Shown here: one piece after another, positions 14,741 through 24,443 of the stretch
Layout: every line of letters starts with the position of its first letter
How positions within the stretch are numbered: the stretch's first letter is position 1
Origin: Poriferisodalis sp965208895
GTDB taxonomy: Bacteria > Actinomycetota > Acidimicrobiia > Acidimicrobiales > Poriferisodalaceae
DNA: 64,000 bases
Direction of reading: 5' to 3'
Assembly (NCBI RefSeq): GCF_965208895.1
Contig: NZ_OZ242363.1
Coordinates: 496,001-560,000, forward strand
Position numbers and translations under genes: made by a program
Notes under the pieces: generated by a model
What the model was told of the DNA's origin: nothing
Seen by the model: only the letters and a program-made list of their open reading frames with translations
The model's database searches: none

Positions 14741-16912
14741 CCGCACTGTCGGGCAAGGCACTGTCGGACAAGGCGCCGTCGGGCAAGGCGCCGTCGGGCA
14801 AGGCGCCGTCGGGCAGGGCACCGTTGGGCAGAGCGTCCTGCGTCGAGAGGACGACTACCTCCTGCGAGGCCAGGGCCGCTTCGTCGACGATCTGCCCGCG
14901 CCGCTCAACACCTTGCACCTCGCCTTCGTCCTGAGCCCCTACGCCCACGCACGGATCCTGTCGATTGACGTGAGCGAGGCATGTGCGCTCGACGGCGTTG
15001 TCGACGTTTTCACCGGCATCGATCTCGCAGCAATGGTGAAGCCGATCGCTGCTCAGATCGAGCTTCCCGGCTACAGCTTCAACACCCGCGACGTGCTGGC
15101 AATCGACGAAGTCCGCTTTGCGGGCGAGGCAGTGGCCGTGGTCGTGGCCGAGAGCGCGTACCTCGCCGAAGACGGCGTCGAGCTGGTCGACGTCGACTAC
15201 GAGCCGCTTCCTGCGTTGACCGAGATCGGCGAAGCGACCGATCCCGGCGCCCCGCAGGTCAATCCGACAGTGCCGGGAAACGTCTACTACGAGGGTCGAT
15301 TCGCAACCGAGGGCGTGGACGCCGGCTTCGAGGCAGCGGCCCATGTCATCTCCGAAGACTTCCACTCGAACCGTGTGACCGCTGTCCCGATCGAACCCCG
15401 AGGGTGTCTTGCCGTGCCCGAGCATGCGGGGAATCTCGTCTTCTATTCCTCGACCCAGATACACCATCTGCTGCGGACTGCCCTGGCCGAGTTCCTCGAC
15501 GTCGCGGAGTCAACCCTGCGGGTCGTGGTTCCCGACGTCGGCGGCGGATTCGGCATCAAGGCGGCCCTCTACCCCGAAGAGTTCGTCTGCGCCGCGCTCG
15601 CCCTGCGTCTTCGCCGGCCCGTCAAGTGGATCCAGGACCGGTACGAAGCCCTGCTCACCGATGTGCACGCCCGTGACAACCACTACCGGGTGCAGGCCGC
15701 GGTCGATGACGACGGCATCGTCCTCGCGCTGAAGGCCGAGATTCGGACCAACGGCGGCGCCTACTCAGCGCTGCCATTCGGCTGCACGCTCGAGACCACT
15801 GGCGGCGCCCGCATGATCGTCGGGCCGTACCGGATCACCGAATACACCTACACGGCCACCGCCGTCGCCACCCACACCGCGCCGGTGCTGGCGTATCGGG
15901 GCGTGGCCCAGCCGGTTTGCTTCATGGCGATCGAGGGCATCATGGACCGGATTGCCCGCCGGCTCGAGCTCGATCCAGCCGAGGTTCGGCTGAGAAACAT
16001 GGTGCCCACCGCAGAGCTTCCGTGGACCAACATCGTCGGCGTCCGCTACGACACCGGCAGCTTCGTCGAGTCGCTCGAACAAGCGATGGAGATGGCGAAC
16101 TACGACGAGTTCCGCGCCCGCCAGGAGGCCCAGGGCCGACTCGTCGACGGCAAGTACCGGGGCATCGGCATCTGCACGTTCACCGAGGTGAGCGGGACGG
16201 GAGCCCCAGGGTGGCGTGCCCGCGGGCTGACCCGTCTGCCCGGATTCGACAGCGGGACGATCAAGGTGGAGCCCACCGGCAAGGTGACAGCCTTCGTGAG
16301 CCACGCTCATTCAGGGCAGGGCCACTTCACGACATTCGCGCAGGTCGTCGCCGACGAGCTCGGGGCCCGATTGGAAGATGTGACCGTCGTCGAGGGCGAC
16401 ACCGCGGCGGGGCCGTATGGCACGAACACCTTCGCCAGCCGCAGCGCAGTGACGGGCGGCGGGGCGCTGATACGGGCGTCGGAGAAGGCCAGGCTGAAGC
16501 TGGCGCGGCTCGCCGCGGCGATGCTCGAGTCGACTCCGGAAGACATCGTGGTCGCCGGCGGCCGGTTGCACGTCGCCGGCGTGCCGAGCCGGGCCCTTTC
16601 GTTCGGGGAAGTCGCCGAGACGGCGTACGCGATGAACACCTTCGATCTTCCCGAAGGCGAGAGCTTCGGCATCGAGGAGACCGACTTCTACGATCCGCCC
16701 TTGGTGACCATGGCCAATGCCACCCACATTGCACAGGTGCGGTCGATGTCGTCGGCGGGTTCAAGGGCGTCGGGGAAGGCGGCTTGATCGGGGCGGTGCC
16801 CTCGATCGTCAACGCAGTCGCCGACGCTCTGTCCGATCTCGGCGTCAACGTCAACACCAAGCCGCTTCGGCCCGCGCTGCTGTCACGCCTCATCCGAGAA
16901 GCCGGAAGCTGA
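14718..16912 (+). pseudogene. Molybdopterin large subunit (CoxL/XdhA-like), internally deleted and frameshifted
   Basis: A candidate GTG at 14718 reads through the VGQG repeat into GQSVLRREDDYLLRGQGRF, the true family N-terminus. Typical segments follow: DVFTGIDLAAMV, EVRFAGEAVAVVVAESAYLA, VVVPDVGGGFGIKAALYPEE, HSGQGHFTTFAQVVADELGA and EGDTAAGPYGTNTFASRS. After THIAQV (16738) the frame breaks; GFKGVGEGGLIGAVPSIVNA resumes in the next frame to TGA at 16912. About 100 residues normally between these pieces, including much of the C-terminal molybdopterin domain, are missing. Without the iron-sulfur subunit as well, the enzyme is very likely dead. It would have hydroxylated an aromatic or N-heterocyclic carbon. 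Confidence 0.85.
14745..14834 (+). repeat. 15-bp tandem repeat, six units, encoding (T/A)VGQG
   Basis: Units such as GCCGTCGGGCAAGGC are repeated six times; the last unit, ACCGTTGGGCAGAGC, merges into the large-subunit start (VGQSVLRRED). The array lies exactly at the deletion junction between the truncated FAD subunit and the large subunit, so it appears to be an expansion of the large subunit's own N-terminal VGQS motif. Confidence 0.93.
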
Positions 16913-16980
16913 CCGCACCGTCGCCGCCGGGCAGCAGAACACTGAGCCCAGGGCCGTAAGCGAATAGGTTCGGCGGGCGT

Positions 16981-17670
16981 ATGACGCTGCTGTCGCCGTA
17001 TCGAGTGCTCGACCTGACCGACGACCGGGGGCACCTGGCGGGATTCATCCTGGCGAGGCTGGGAGCCGAAGTGATCGCCGTCGAGCCGCCCGGCGGCACG
17101 CCGGTGCGGCGGCTGGGGCCGTTCGATGCCGGAGGCAACTCGCTCGTGCACTCCCCCTATGCACGGGGCAATAAATCTGTCGAGCTCGATATCGCCACAC
17201 CCGACGGCGCCGATGCCCTGCGGCGGCTCGTGGCCGGTGCCGACGCGCTGATCGAATCAGGCGATCCGGGCGAGATGGCGTCGCTCGGCCTCGGGCCCGA
17301 AGCACTTGCCGAGATCAACCCCGCACTCGTCATCGCCTCGATCTCGCCGTTCGGCCAGACCGGTCCCAAGGCCGGCTGGGCAGCCACCGATCTCACCGTG
17401 TGGGCATCGGGCGGCCCCATGCACATGTGCGGCGACGAAGACCGGGCCCCGCTGGGCGTCGGCGTGCCCCAAGCGTTCCTCCATGCCGCCGGCCAGGCCG
17501 CTGCAGCAGTGACGCTCGCATTGGTGGAACGCAACCAGTCAGGGCTGGGCCAGCACATCGACGTGTCGGCGCAGGCCGTGGCGATGAACTCGACCATGTC
17601 GTCGGTGCTGTGCTCGCTGGTCGGTGCGCCGCTGACCCTGCGAGGCGGCGGCGGCAGGCGCAGACGGGTC
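16981..17670 (+). pseudogene. CaiB/BaiF CoA transferase, 3'-truncated
   Basis: From ATG 16981, YRVLDLTDDRGHLAGFILAR, LGAEVIAVEPPGG, SPFGQTGPKAGWAATDLTVW and GLGQHIDVSAQAVAMNSTMS are the N-terminal half of a family III CoA transferase. Similarity stops at about residue 220-225 (LTLRGGGGRR), where members normally continue for another ~180 residues. The frame then runs antisensically through the start of the VOC gene until 17964 without family features. The 3' half was lost by a deletion that fuses it to the next gene's leader. Confidence 0.82.
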
Positions 17671-17695
17671 TGCCGCCCGTGGCTAACGTGCCCGC

Positions 17696-18319
17696 ATGGC
17701 AGCCATCGATCACATCGTTTACGCAGCACCGAACCTTGCAGCCGGGACTGCAGCCGTCGAGGCGCTGGTCGGCATGTCGGCCGCACCGGGCGGGCCTCAT
17801 CCGGGGATGGGCACCCGCAACACGCTCATGTCCCTCGGCGACGACGTCTACCTCGAGATCATCGCCCCCGACCCCGAGCAGCCCGATCCGCCGCACGGCC
17901 GCCCATTCGCCATCGACGCCATGAGCGAGGGCCAGCTCATCACGTTCGCCGTGCATGCATCTGAGGGCGAGACCATCGAAGATGTGACCGCCGCCATGGC
18001 CGCCTGCGGTGAGGATCCAGGCCCGATCTCGGCGATGAGCCGGGTGAAGCCCGACGGCGAGGAGATCCACTGGTCGCTGACCATGTCTGCCGGACCTGGG
18101 CTGGTCCCCTTTGTCATCGAGTGGGGCAACACCACCCATCCGGCGACGGTCACGCCGACCGGCTGCACGCTCGTCTCGCTCGCGGGCACGCACCCCGATC
18201 CGGACCACATCAAGGCGCTGCACAGCACCATCGGCATCGACGTGGACGTGACCGCAGGCGACACCGTCAGCTTCGAGGCAACGCTCGACACCCCCAACGG
18301 CCGCGTCACCCTGCGCTGA
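17696..18319 (+). CDS. VOC-superfamily (glyoxalase-like) protein
   Basis: A 207-residue protein with the N-terminal VOC/glyoxalase-like motif MAAIDHIVYAAPNLAAGTAA, the metal-ligand-type strand GTRNTLMSLGDDVYLEIIAP and a second half (LVPFVIEWGNTTHPATVTP). It matches the Glyoxalase_3-like domain of uncharacterised proteins. ATG 17696 follows a GC-rich joint left by the deletion of the CoA-transferase gene, so its original promoter may be gone. Reaction unknown; members bind divalent metal and act as dioxygenases, isomerases or resistance proteins. Confidence 0.8.
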   Translation: MAAIDHIVYAAPNLAAGTAAVEALVGMSAAPGGPHPGMGTRNTLMSLGDDVYLEIIAPDPEQPDPPHGRPFAIDAMSEGQLITFAVHASEGETIEDVTAAMAACGEDPGPISAMSRVKPDGEEIHWSLTMSAGPGLVPFVIEWGNTTHPATVTPTGCTLVSLAGTHPDPDHIKALHSTIGIDVDVTAGDTVSFEATLDTPNGRVTLR

Positions 18320-18361
18320 ACCCTCGTCCGACGCCGAGCGGTACCCCACCGTTCGAGCTGG

Positions 18362-19027
18362 CTAACCGCTCAGGCTCCAGTCGATGGGCTGGCGGCCGGC
18401 GGCTGCTAGAGCGGCGTTTGCGCGGCTGAAGGGCTTGCTGCCGAAGAACCCGTTGTGCGCGCTGAGCGGTGACGGGTGGGCCGACTCGATGACGACGTGG
18501 CGAGTCAAGTCGACCAGCGATTTCTTGCGGCGAGCGAATGCGCCCCACAGGATGAACACGACCCGCTCGGGCTTTGCGCTGACGGCGCGGATCACCTCGT
18601 CGGTAAACGTCTCCCAGCCGGCCGAACGATGCGAAGCCGCCTGGCGGGCACGCACCGTCAGGAATGCGTTCAGCAGCAGCACTCCTTGACGCGCCCAGCC
18701 TTCGAGGTTGCCGTGCGACGGCGGCTCGATCCCGAGGTCGTCACGCAGCTCGGCGAAAATGTTCTGCAGCGACGGCGGCTGGGGAACGCCGCGGGGCACC
18801 GAGAAGCACAAGCCGTGAGCCTGGCGAGGGCCGTGGTACGGGTCCTGACCCAAGATCAGCACCTTGACCTCGGCATAGGGCGTCAGGTGCAGCGCCGCGA
18901 AGACCTGGTCCTGCGGCGGGAACACCGGCCCTTGGGCGCGCTCGTCTGCGACGAACTGCTGCAGGACCGGCCAGTAAGGCTTGGAGAACTCGTCCCGCAG
19001 GATCGGATTCCAGTCGGTGCGCGGCAT
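18362..19027 (-). CDS. ung: Uracil-DNA glycosylase, family 1
   Basis: A 221-residue base-excision repair enzyme that removes uracil from DNA. The catalytic water-activating Asp is in GQDPYHGPRQAHGL, the uracil pocket in LLNAFLTVR, and the second catalytic His in HPSPLSAHNGFFGSKPFSRA. ATG 19027 (MPRTDWNPILRDEF) gives the normal family length; the frame extends upstream without support. It overlaps nothing, and lies head-on to the VOC gene and 25 bp downstream of the kinase gene on the same strand. Confidence 0.96.
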   Translation of the reverse strand: MPRTDWNPILRDEFSKPYWPVLQQFVADERAQGPVFPPQDQVFAALHLTPYAEVKVLILGQDPYHGPRQAHGLCFSVPRGVPQPPSLQNIFAELRDDLGIEPPSHGNLEGWARQGVLLLNAFLTVRARQAASHRSAGWETFTDEVIRAVSAKPERVVFILWGAFARRKKSLVDLTRHVVIESAHPSPLSAHNGFFGSKPFSRANAALAAAGRQPIDWSLSG

Positions 19028-19052
19028 CGCCGGTCTGCCGGGCCCCGCAGCG

Positions 19053-20138
19053 CTAGGAGATCGCCGCAGCCGCAGCGGCGGACAGCTCGATGCCGCGGCC
19101 GATGCGAGCCCGGTACAGGTCCAAGTCGACATCGTCGGCGGGCTTTTGGCCGCGCATGTAGCGGGCGTACACGCCGTGGATGATGCACGCCGATTTCCAG
19201 TGGTTGAAGCTGACGTAGTACGACAGGTCCGACAGGTCGGCCCCGGTGCGCTGCTCGTAGCGCTCGATGAGGTCGGCGCGCCCGACGAATCCGTCCACCA
19301 GCGTCGGCGGGTCGGAACCCTCCAGGATGTCGTCGCTCGCCTCGGTCCAGCCGTTCAGCGCATACGCAAAGTCGGCCAACGGGTCGCCGAGCGTGGAGAT
19401 CTCCCAATCCAGCACGGCCTGCAGTTCCCCGGCTGGATTGAACAGACAGTTGTGCAGCCCGTAATCGCCGTGCACGACCCGTGCGGGACCCTGTTCGGGT
19501 TTGCGCTCCAGCAGGAAGTCGTGCAGCTCGTGCACGACGGGAGTGTCGTACTGCGCCGATTCCGCCGAGGCCGTCCACGAGCGATACCAGGTGCGGATCT
19601 GACGCCCGACGTAATCCTCCTTCTTGCCCAGCTCGCCCAGCCCGACATCGTCGGGATCAACGGAGTGCAACGCCGCGAGCACATCCATGAACGACATGCC
19701 CACATGCGCCCGGCCGTCGGGGGTGAGGTGCTCACGGGCATCCGCGGACTCGAACATGGGCTTGCCCTCGACGTAGCTCATCACGTAGAAGTGCGCGCCG
19801 GTCACCTCGGGGCTCTCGCAGTAGCCGTATGCGATGGCCACCGGCACATCGGTGGGCCCCAGGCCGCTGATGATCGTGAACTCGCGCCCCATGTCGTGGG
19901 CCTTGGGCAGCAGCTCCCCCATCGGCGGTCGCCGCACCACTGCCGTGGTGCCGTCGGCGGCGGTCAGCTTGTAGGTGAGGTTGCTGTGGCCGCCTTCGAG
20001 CTGAGACCACTCGAACGGCGGCTCGAGGCCCTCGACGTTCTCGTTGATCCACGCCTCCACGGCCGGCACGTCGTAACCGACGACTGGCTGTGTCGATGCT
20101 GGCCCCGCTGATTCTGGGCCTCCCGCCCCGTCCGCCAT
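19053..20138 (-). CDS. APH-family phosphotransferase (ACAD10-like)
   Basis: A 361-residue kinase-like protein. The catalytic loop VVHGDYGLHNCLF (HGDxxxxN) and the metal-binding VLDWEISTLGDPLADFAY are intact, with GHSNLTYKL as nucleotide-binding loop in the N-lobe. ATG 20138 follows AGGGGAGACGAG. Relatives are found next to acyl-CoA dehydrogenases and are thought to phosphorylate hydroxy-acyl compounds (ACAD10/11), but none is adjacent here. The fragment at the left edge belongs to the same family. Confidence 0.88.
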   Translation of the reverse strand: MADGAGGPESAGPASTQPVVGYDVPAVEAWINENVEGLEPPFEWSQLEGGHSNLTYKLTAADGTTAVVRRPPMGELLPKAHDMGREFTIISGLGPTDVPVAIAYGYCESPEVTGAHFYVMSYVEGKPMFESADAREHLTPDGRAHVGMSFMDVLAALHSVDPDDVGLGELGKKEDYVGRQIRTWYRSWTASAESAQYDTPVVHELHDFLLERKPEQGPARVVHGDYGLHNCLFNPAGELQAVLDWEISTLGDPLADFAYALNGWTEASDDILEGSDPPTLVDGFVGRADLIERYEQRTGADLSDLSYYVSFNHWKSACIIHGVYARYMRGQKPADDVDLDLYRARIGRGIELSAAAAAAIS

Positions 20139-20337
20139 CTCGTCTCCCCTCGCAACCGGTGGCGCTGCCGGGGTGCCGGCGGGCGCGCTGTGCGGCGCCA
20201 TGACTTCAGCGCGCCTCGCACACACTAGGCAACGTGTGCCGCCGATGGCTGCGGGTGTGCAGCCCCGCGACAACTGTCTCGCGCGCTGAGCGAATTCGCC
20301 TCTGGTCGCCGCAACATCCGCCAGTAGCGTCGCCGCC

Positions 20338-21810
20338 ATGGACCAGACCGATCCAGACGTGCCAGCGGCAATGACGTCGCCGCCCCCGCACATGACGCCC
20401 GACGAGTTCCGCGAGCACGGCCGGGCAGTCATCGACTGGATCGCCGACTACTGGGAGCGCATCGAGTCGCTGCCGGTGGCTTCCACCGTACAGCCCGGCG
20501 ACATCAGGGCGCTGCTGCCCGACGCTGCTCCTGAGCAGCCCGAGCCGTTCGAGAACCTGCTGGCCGATCTCGACCGGGTGGTGATGCCGGGCGTCACCCA
20601 CTGGCAGCATCCGGGCTGGTTCGCCTACTTCCCCGCAAACAGTTCGCCGCCGTCGGTGCTGGCCGACGCGGTGTCCGCTGGACTCGGGCTGATCGGCCTG
20701 CTGTGGTCGGCGTCCCCGGCGGTGACCGAGGTTGAGAGCCACGTGCTCGACTGGCTGGTGGATCTGTGCGCTCTGCCCGAGCACTGGAAGACGACTTCGG
20801 TGGGTGGCGGGGTGCTGCAGGGCAGTGCGTCCGACGCGACCCATGTCGCCCTGGTTGCAGCCCGTCACCGTGTGAGCGCTCGCAGCGGCCAGCCCGCCGA
20901 GCAGATGGTCGCCTACACCTCGGCGCAGGCGCATAGCTCTGTCGAGAAGGGCGCCAACATCGCAGGTTTCGGGCACGTTCGGCTCATCGAGGTCGACGAG
21001 CACCAGGCGATGCGGCCCGACGCCCTCGCTGCAGCCATCGAGACCGACGCCGCAGCCGGCTTGGTGCAGGCGTTCGTCGGCTCGACCGTCGGCACCACCG
21101 GCACGACCGCCGTCGATCCGGTGCGGGCCATCTCTGAGATTGCAATCGAACACAACTTGTGGCACCACGTCGACGCCGCCTATGCCGGCACGGCGATGAT
21201 CTGCCCCGAGTTCCGTCACCACAACGACGGCGCCGAGCTGGTCGACAGCTACGTGTTCAACCCGCACAAGTGGATGATGGTGAACTTCGACTGCTCGGCG
21301 TTCTACGTCGCCGAGCGAGAGGCGCTCACTGAAGCGTTGTCGATCGACCCGCCGTATTTGCGAAACGCCCAGAGCGATGCCGGCAGTGTGATCGACTACC
21401 GCAACTGGCAGGTGCCGCTGGGCCGCCGCTTCCGAGCGCTCAAGCTGTGGTGGGTGCTTCGCAGCTACGGGGCCACAGGAATCCGGCAGATGGTGCGCCA
21501 TCACGTGGCCATGGCCCAGGAGCTGGCGCGCCAACTCAACGACGACGACCGATTCGAGATCGTCGCCCCGCACCCGTTCTCGCTGGTGTGCTTCCGCTGC
21601 CGGGCCGCTGACGAGACTGACGCTGGCGCACAAGCCGCAGACCGCGCCACCGACGCGATCGCCGCAGCGGTGAACGACAGCGGCGTGGCCTACCTGACCC
21701 CGTCGAAGCTGGACGGTCGCAGCATCATCCGGGTGGCCGTTGGCCAGTCCCGAACCGATCGCGTCCAGTTGGATCTGCTGTGGAAGGCGATCAGCGAAGC
21801 CGCCGTCTAG
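20338..21810 (+). CDS. Aromatic-L-amino-acid decarboxylase (PLP group II)
   Basis: A 490-residue PLP enzyme likely to decarboxylate an aromatic amino acid to its amine. The N-terminal HGRAVIDWIADYWERIE, WQHPGWFAYFPANSSPPSVL, GVLQGSASDATHVALVAARH, HVDAAYAGTAMICPEFRHH and the PLP-lysine motif FNPHKWMMVNFDCSAFYV are typical of DOPA/tyrosine/tryptophan decarboxylases. Length is standard. It is transcribed divergently from the phosphotransferase and ends at a convergent intergenic region containing the dispersed repeat. Exact substrate is not readable. Confidence 0.92.
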   Translation: MDQTDPDVPAAMTSPPPHMTPDEFREHGRAVIDWIADYWERIESLPVASTVQPGDIRALLPDAAPEQPEPFENLLADLDRVVMPGVTHWQHPGWFAYFPANSSPPSVLADAVSAGLGLIGLLWSASPAVTEVESHVLDWLVDLCALPEHWKTTSVGGGVLQGSASDATHVALVAARHRVSARSGQPAEQMVAYTSAQAHSSVEKGANIAGFGHVRLIEVDEHQAMRPDALAAAIETDAAAGLVQAFVGSTVGTTGTTAVDPVRAISEIAIEHNLWHHVDAAYAGTAMICPEFRHHNDGAELVDSYVFNPHKWMMVNFDCSAFYVAEREALTEALSIDPPYLRNAQSDAGSVIDYRNWQVPLGRRFRALKLWWVLRSYGATGIRQMVRHHVAMAQELARQLNDDDRFEIVAPHPFSLVCFRCRAADETDAGAQAADRATDAIAAAVNDSGVAYLTPSKLDGRSIIRVAVGQSRTDRVQLDLLWKAISEAAV

Positions 21811-21852
21811 CCGGGTTTGGAGAGAATGCACGGGTACGTGCGCCTTCCTGTT

Positions 21853-21937
21853 GTTGCACCAATTGTTCCCCGCTCTTGTTCGCTGTCGCTCACGGGCCGC
21901 TCGGGCCACGGCTTCGCCTATCGGCTCAGCCTCTTGG
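21853..21937 (+). repeat. Dispersed intergenic repeat, copy R1 (partial)
   Basis: CTCTTGTTCGCTGTCGCTCA and CGGGCCGCTCGGGCCACGGC are shared with copies at 24776-24835, 32701-32815 (reverse) and 55564-55669. It lies between two convergent genes. The outer AAGCGCCAATAG end is missing in this copy. Confidence 0.85.
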
Positions 21938-21951
21938 TCAGCCAATCCAGC

Positions 21952-23043
21952 TCATGGTGTGGGGTCGCAGGTCCCCAGCGCGGCCAGCAGCCGGTCATTC
22001 TGGGCGGGAGTGCCCAGGCTGATACGCACGCCTTCGCCCTCGAATGGGCGAGTCACGAGCCCCTGGCGCTCCAGTCGGACGAACAGGTCCATCGCCCCGT
22101 CGCCGACCGGCAAGTACACGAAGTTGGCCTGGCTCGGCACGACCGGCCAGCCCTGCGCTGCCATCGCAGCGTTCACCCGGTCGCGCTCAACCAGGATGCC
22201 GGCGACCCGTTCGGCCAGCTCGGCAGCCGCCTGCGGCTCCAGCGACGCCAGCGCTGCGATCTGAGCGATGCCGCTCACGATGAATGGCAGGGCCACCTTG
22301 TCGAGCGCTCCGATGATGCCCGGGTGCCCCACCCCATAGCCCACCCGCAGGTTCGCGAGCCCGTACGCCTTGGAGAAGGTCCGCAGCACCAGCGCATTGG
22401 GGTGCCTCGGCAGGATCGCCTCGATCGGGTCGGCCACTGCAGGGTCGGTGACGAACTCCCGGTAGGCCTCGTCGATCACCACGATGACATCGTCGGGCAC
22501 AGCGGCCAACAGCCCCAACAGCTGTGCCGTCGTGCAGACGGTGCCGGTCGGGTTGTTGGGCGTCGACAGCACGACGATCTTGGTGCGATCCGTCACGGCT
22601 GCAGCCACGCTGTCGAGGTCGAAGACATGGTCGGTGAGCGGCACGGTGACGGCGCGGGCGGCCGAGGTGGCACAGAACACCGGGTGTACTTCGAACGAGC
22701 GCCAGGGGTACACCACCTCGTCGCCGGGGTCGACATAGGCGGCAAAGAGCTGCTGCAGCACGCCCACCGAGCCTGAGCCCACCGTGACCTGGTCGAGCCC
22801 CACACCGTGCCGGTCGGCCAGCGCTTCGCGCACCTCCATGCAGCGGTGGTCGGGATAGCGATTCATGCCCAAGGCCGCTTCGGCGACCGCCTTCGCCACC
22901 GACGGCAGCGGGTCGTTGGCGTTCTCGTTGGAGGCCAGCTTGATCGCCTCGGCCAGATCGTGCTCGGCGGCGGCCTGCGCAGCCGACCGGCCCGGCTTGT
23001 ACTCCGGCAGGCCCTCCACAGCCGCCCTGGGTCGTCCGATCAT
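21952..23043 (-). CDS. hisC: Histidinol-phosphate-type aminotransferase
   Basis: A 363-residue fold-type I PLP aminotransferase. LASNENANDPLPSVAKAV, MNRYPDH, GSGSVGVLQQLFAAYVDPGD, LSTPNNPTGT and the PLP lysine in RTFSKAYGLANLRVGYG are the HisC signature set; the RxSxG-like end is VRISLGTPAQNDRLLAAL. It would transaminate imidazole-acetol phosphate in histidine synthesis, or an aromatic amino acid, since the HisC and PheA-type families overlap and no other his gene is nearby. Length normal. It stands alone between two convergent/divergent neighbours. Confidence 0.88.
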   Translation of the reverse strand: MIGRPRAAVEGLPEYKPGRSAAQAAAEHDLAEAIKLASNENANDPLPSVAKAVAEAALGMNRYPDHRCMEVREALADRHGVGLDQVTVGSGSVGVLQQLFAAYVDPGDEVVYPWRSFEVHPVFCATSAARAVTVPLTDHVFDLDSVAAAVTDRTKIVVLSTPNNPTGTVCTTAQLLGLLAAVPDDVIVVIDEAYREFVTDPAVADPIEAILPRHPNALVLRTFSKAYGLANLRVGYGVGHPGIIGALDKVALPFIVSGIAQIAALASLEPQAAAELAERVAGILVERDRVNAAMAAQGWPVVPSQANFVYLPVGDGAMDLFVRLERQGLVTRPFEGEGVRISLGTPAQNDRLLAALGTCDPTP

Positions 23044-23142
23044 GCGCAGGCTCTCCCGGTCTGGTGATGCGGCTGCATCAGCGTCGCGACGCTCGGCGGC
23101 AAGCTATCGCTTGTTGACCGGCGGCGGTTCGCCGCTCGCCGG

Positions 23143-24030
23143 CTAGAGGCGACGATTGGCACAGTCTCCGGGCGTGGCGGCAGCCCGGAAATCGTCGGCA
23201 ACCTGGGCCATGGTGGCGAAGGTCACGCCCGGCTGGGACGCCATGTGGTCGATGAGCCGTTCGAGCATCAGCATGCGGCTGCCCCGCCCGATGCACTGGG
23301 GATGCATGGTGAGCACGAACACCCCGGCGCCGACACGTACGTTCAGATAATCGAACTCGGCCGACCACACGTCATAGACGTGATCGGGGGTGCGCAGCCC
23401 CTGGACCGTCGGCCCGTCGTAGCTGAAGTAGGGCCAGTCGTCGAGGATCCAGTCGAACGGAAGCTGCACCAGGTCCACCTCGTCGCCGAAGCGGTGCGGC
23501 CCGTCGGTGGTGGGCACATCGCCCAAGCGGCACCAGGTGGGCGCGTAGTCGTTGCGGGCCATCGAGGAGTCATAGGAGAAGCCGTGCTCCATGAGCAGGC
23601 TGATCCAGCGGTCGCCGCAGTTGCCGCCCGGCACCCGGTGCCCGACCGGCGGGCTGCCCGAGAGCCGTTCCAGACAGTCCATGGAGCGGGTCAGGATGGC
23701 CCGCTCGTCGGCTTCGTCGCGCTTCGACGACGGGGCCTCGTGGCAGTAGCCGTGGTAGCCCACCTCGTGACCGTCGGACACCACCCGGGCACAGACGTCG
23801 CCGAAGGTGTCGATGGTGTGGCCCGGGATAAACCACGTGGTCGGGATGCTGCGTTCGTTCATCAGGTCGAGCAGCCGGTGCGCGCCGATCGTTGCAAACT
23901 CGCCGCGGGCGGTCAGGTTGGGCGACCGCGACCCACGGGGACCCGTCCAGATCGAGACTGCGTCGAAGTCAAAGCTCAGGCAGACCGTGACGCCGGTGTG
24001 GTGGCCGTTGGGCGGATGTTCGGAACTCAT
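23143..24030 (-). CDS. Polysaccharide deacetylase family protein (PuuE-like)
   Basis: A 295-residue NodB-fold hydrolase. CLSFDFDAVSIW holds the first metal Asp pair, and GHEVGYHGYCHE the His-x3-His metal ligands; HRVPGGNCGDRWISLLMEHG and WILDDWPYFSYDG follow as in family members from actinomycetes. No signal peptide is visible, so it probably acts in the cytoplasm on a small amide or N-acyl substrate rather than on the wall. It lies 99 bp upstream of hisC on the same strand. Confidence 0.85.
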   Translation of the reverse strand: MSSEHPPNGHHTGVTVCLSFDFDAVSIWTGPRGSRSPNLTARGEFATIGAHRLLDLMNERSIPTTWFIPGHTIDTFGDVCARVVSDGHEVGYHGYCHEAPSSKRDEADERAILTRSMDCLERLSGSPPVGHRVPGGNCGDRWISLLMEHGFSYDSSMARNDYAPTWCRLGDVPTTDGPHRFGDEVDLVQLPFDWILDDWPYFSYDGPTVQGLRTPDHVYDVWSAEFDYLNVRVGAGVFVLTMHPQCIGRGSRMLMLERLIDHMASQPGVTFATMAQVADDFRAAATPGDCANRRL

Positions 24031-24194
24031 CCGCGGACCCTACCGAACCCCTCTCTGCACCTGCCGCGTCCTGAGCGGGGCTGCCAAGGAAGGAGACCGA
24101 ACCTCAGATCACGGTTCGGCCACGTTGAGGTCGGCGGACTATATGAGATCTAATTTCAATAGATATTAATATATTTCGATTCTATCCTGCATCT

Positions 24195-24443
24195 GTGGAT
24201 CGGGTACCGCGACACCCGAAGAAGGAAGTGCGGGAAGCACTTGCCGTTGCTCGCGCGGCCGGGTGGACCGTTATTCGCTCGCGAGGCCGCTCGAGTCACG
24301 CATGGGGAACTGCGGTGTGCCCGAGCGGAATATGCAGACTGTCGATTTGGGGCACTCCACGAAATGCGCAGAACTTCGCCGGTACAGTCAGGCGCAAGGT
24401 GACGAAGTGCCGGTGCGCACACTTGCCGAAGGATGGGACATGA
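24195..24443 (+). CDS. HicA-like small protein, candidate toxin
   Basis: An 82-residue basic protein from GTG 24195. KKEVREALAVARAAGWTVI followed by RSRGRSSHAWG resembles the beta-alpha core of HicA-type RNA-binding toxins (aGW...GSH), and CRLSIWGTPRNAQNFAGTVR with RRKVTKCRCAH is a conserved tail of actinobacterial uncharacterised relatives. The preceding ~60 bp (24125-24185) is unusually AT-rich and may hold the promoter. Its TGA overlaps ATG 24440 of the next gene. Toxin identity is inferred from fold-like features and organisation only. Confidence 0.5.
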   Translation: MDRVPRHPKKEVREALAVARAAGWTVIRSRGRSSHAWGTAVCPSGICRLSIWGTPRNAQNFAGTVRRKVTKCRCAHLPKDGT

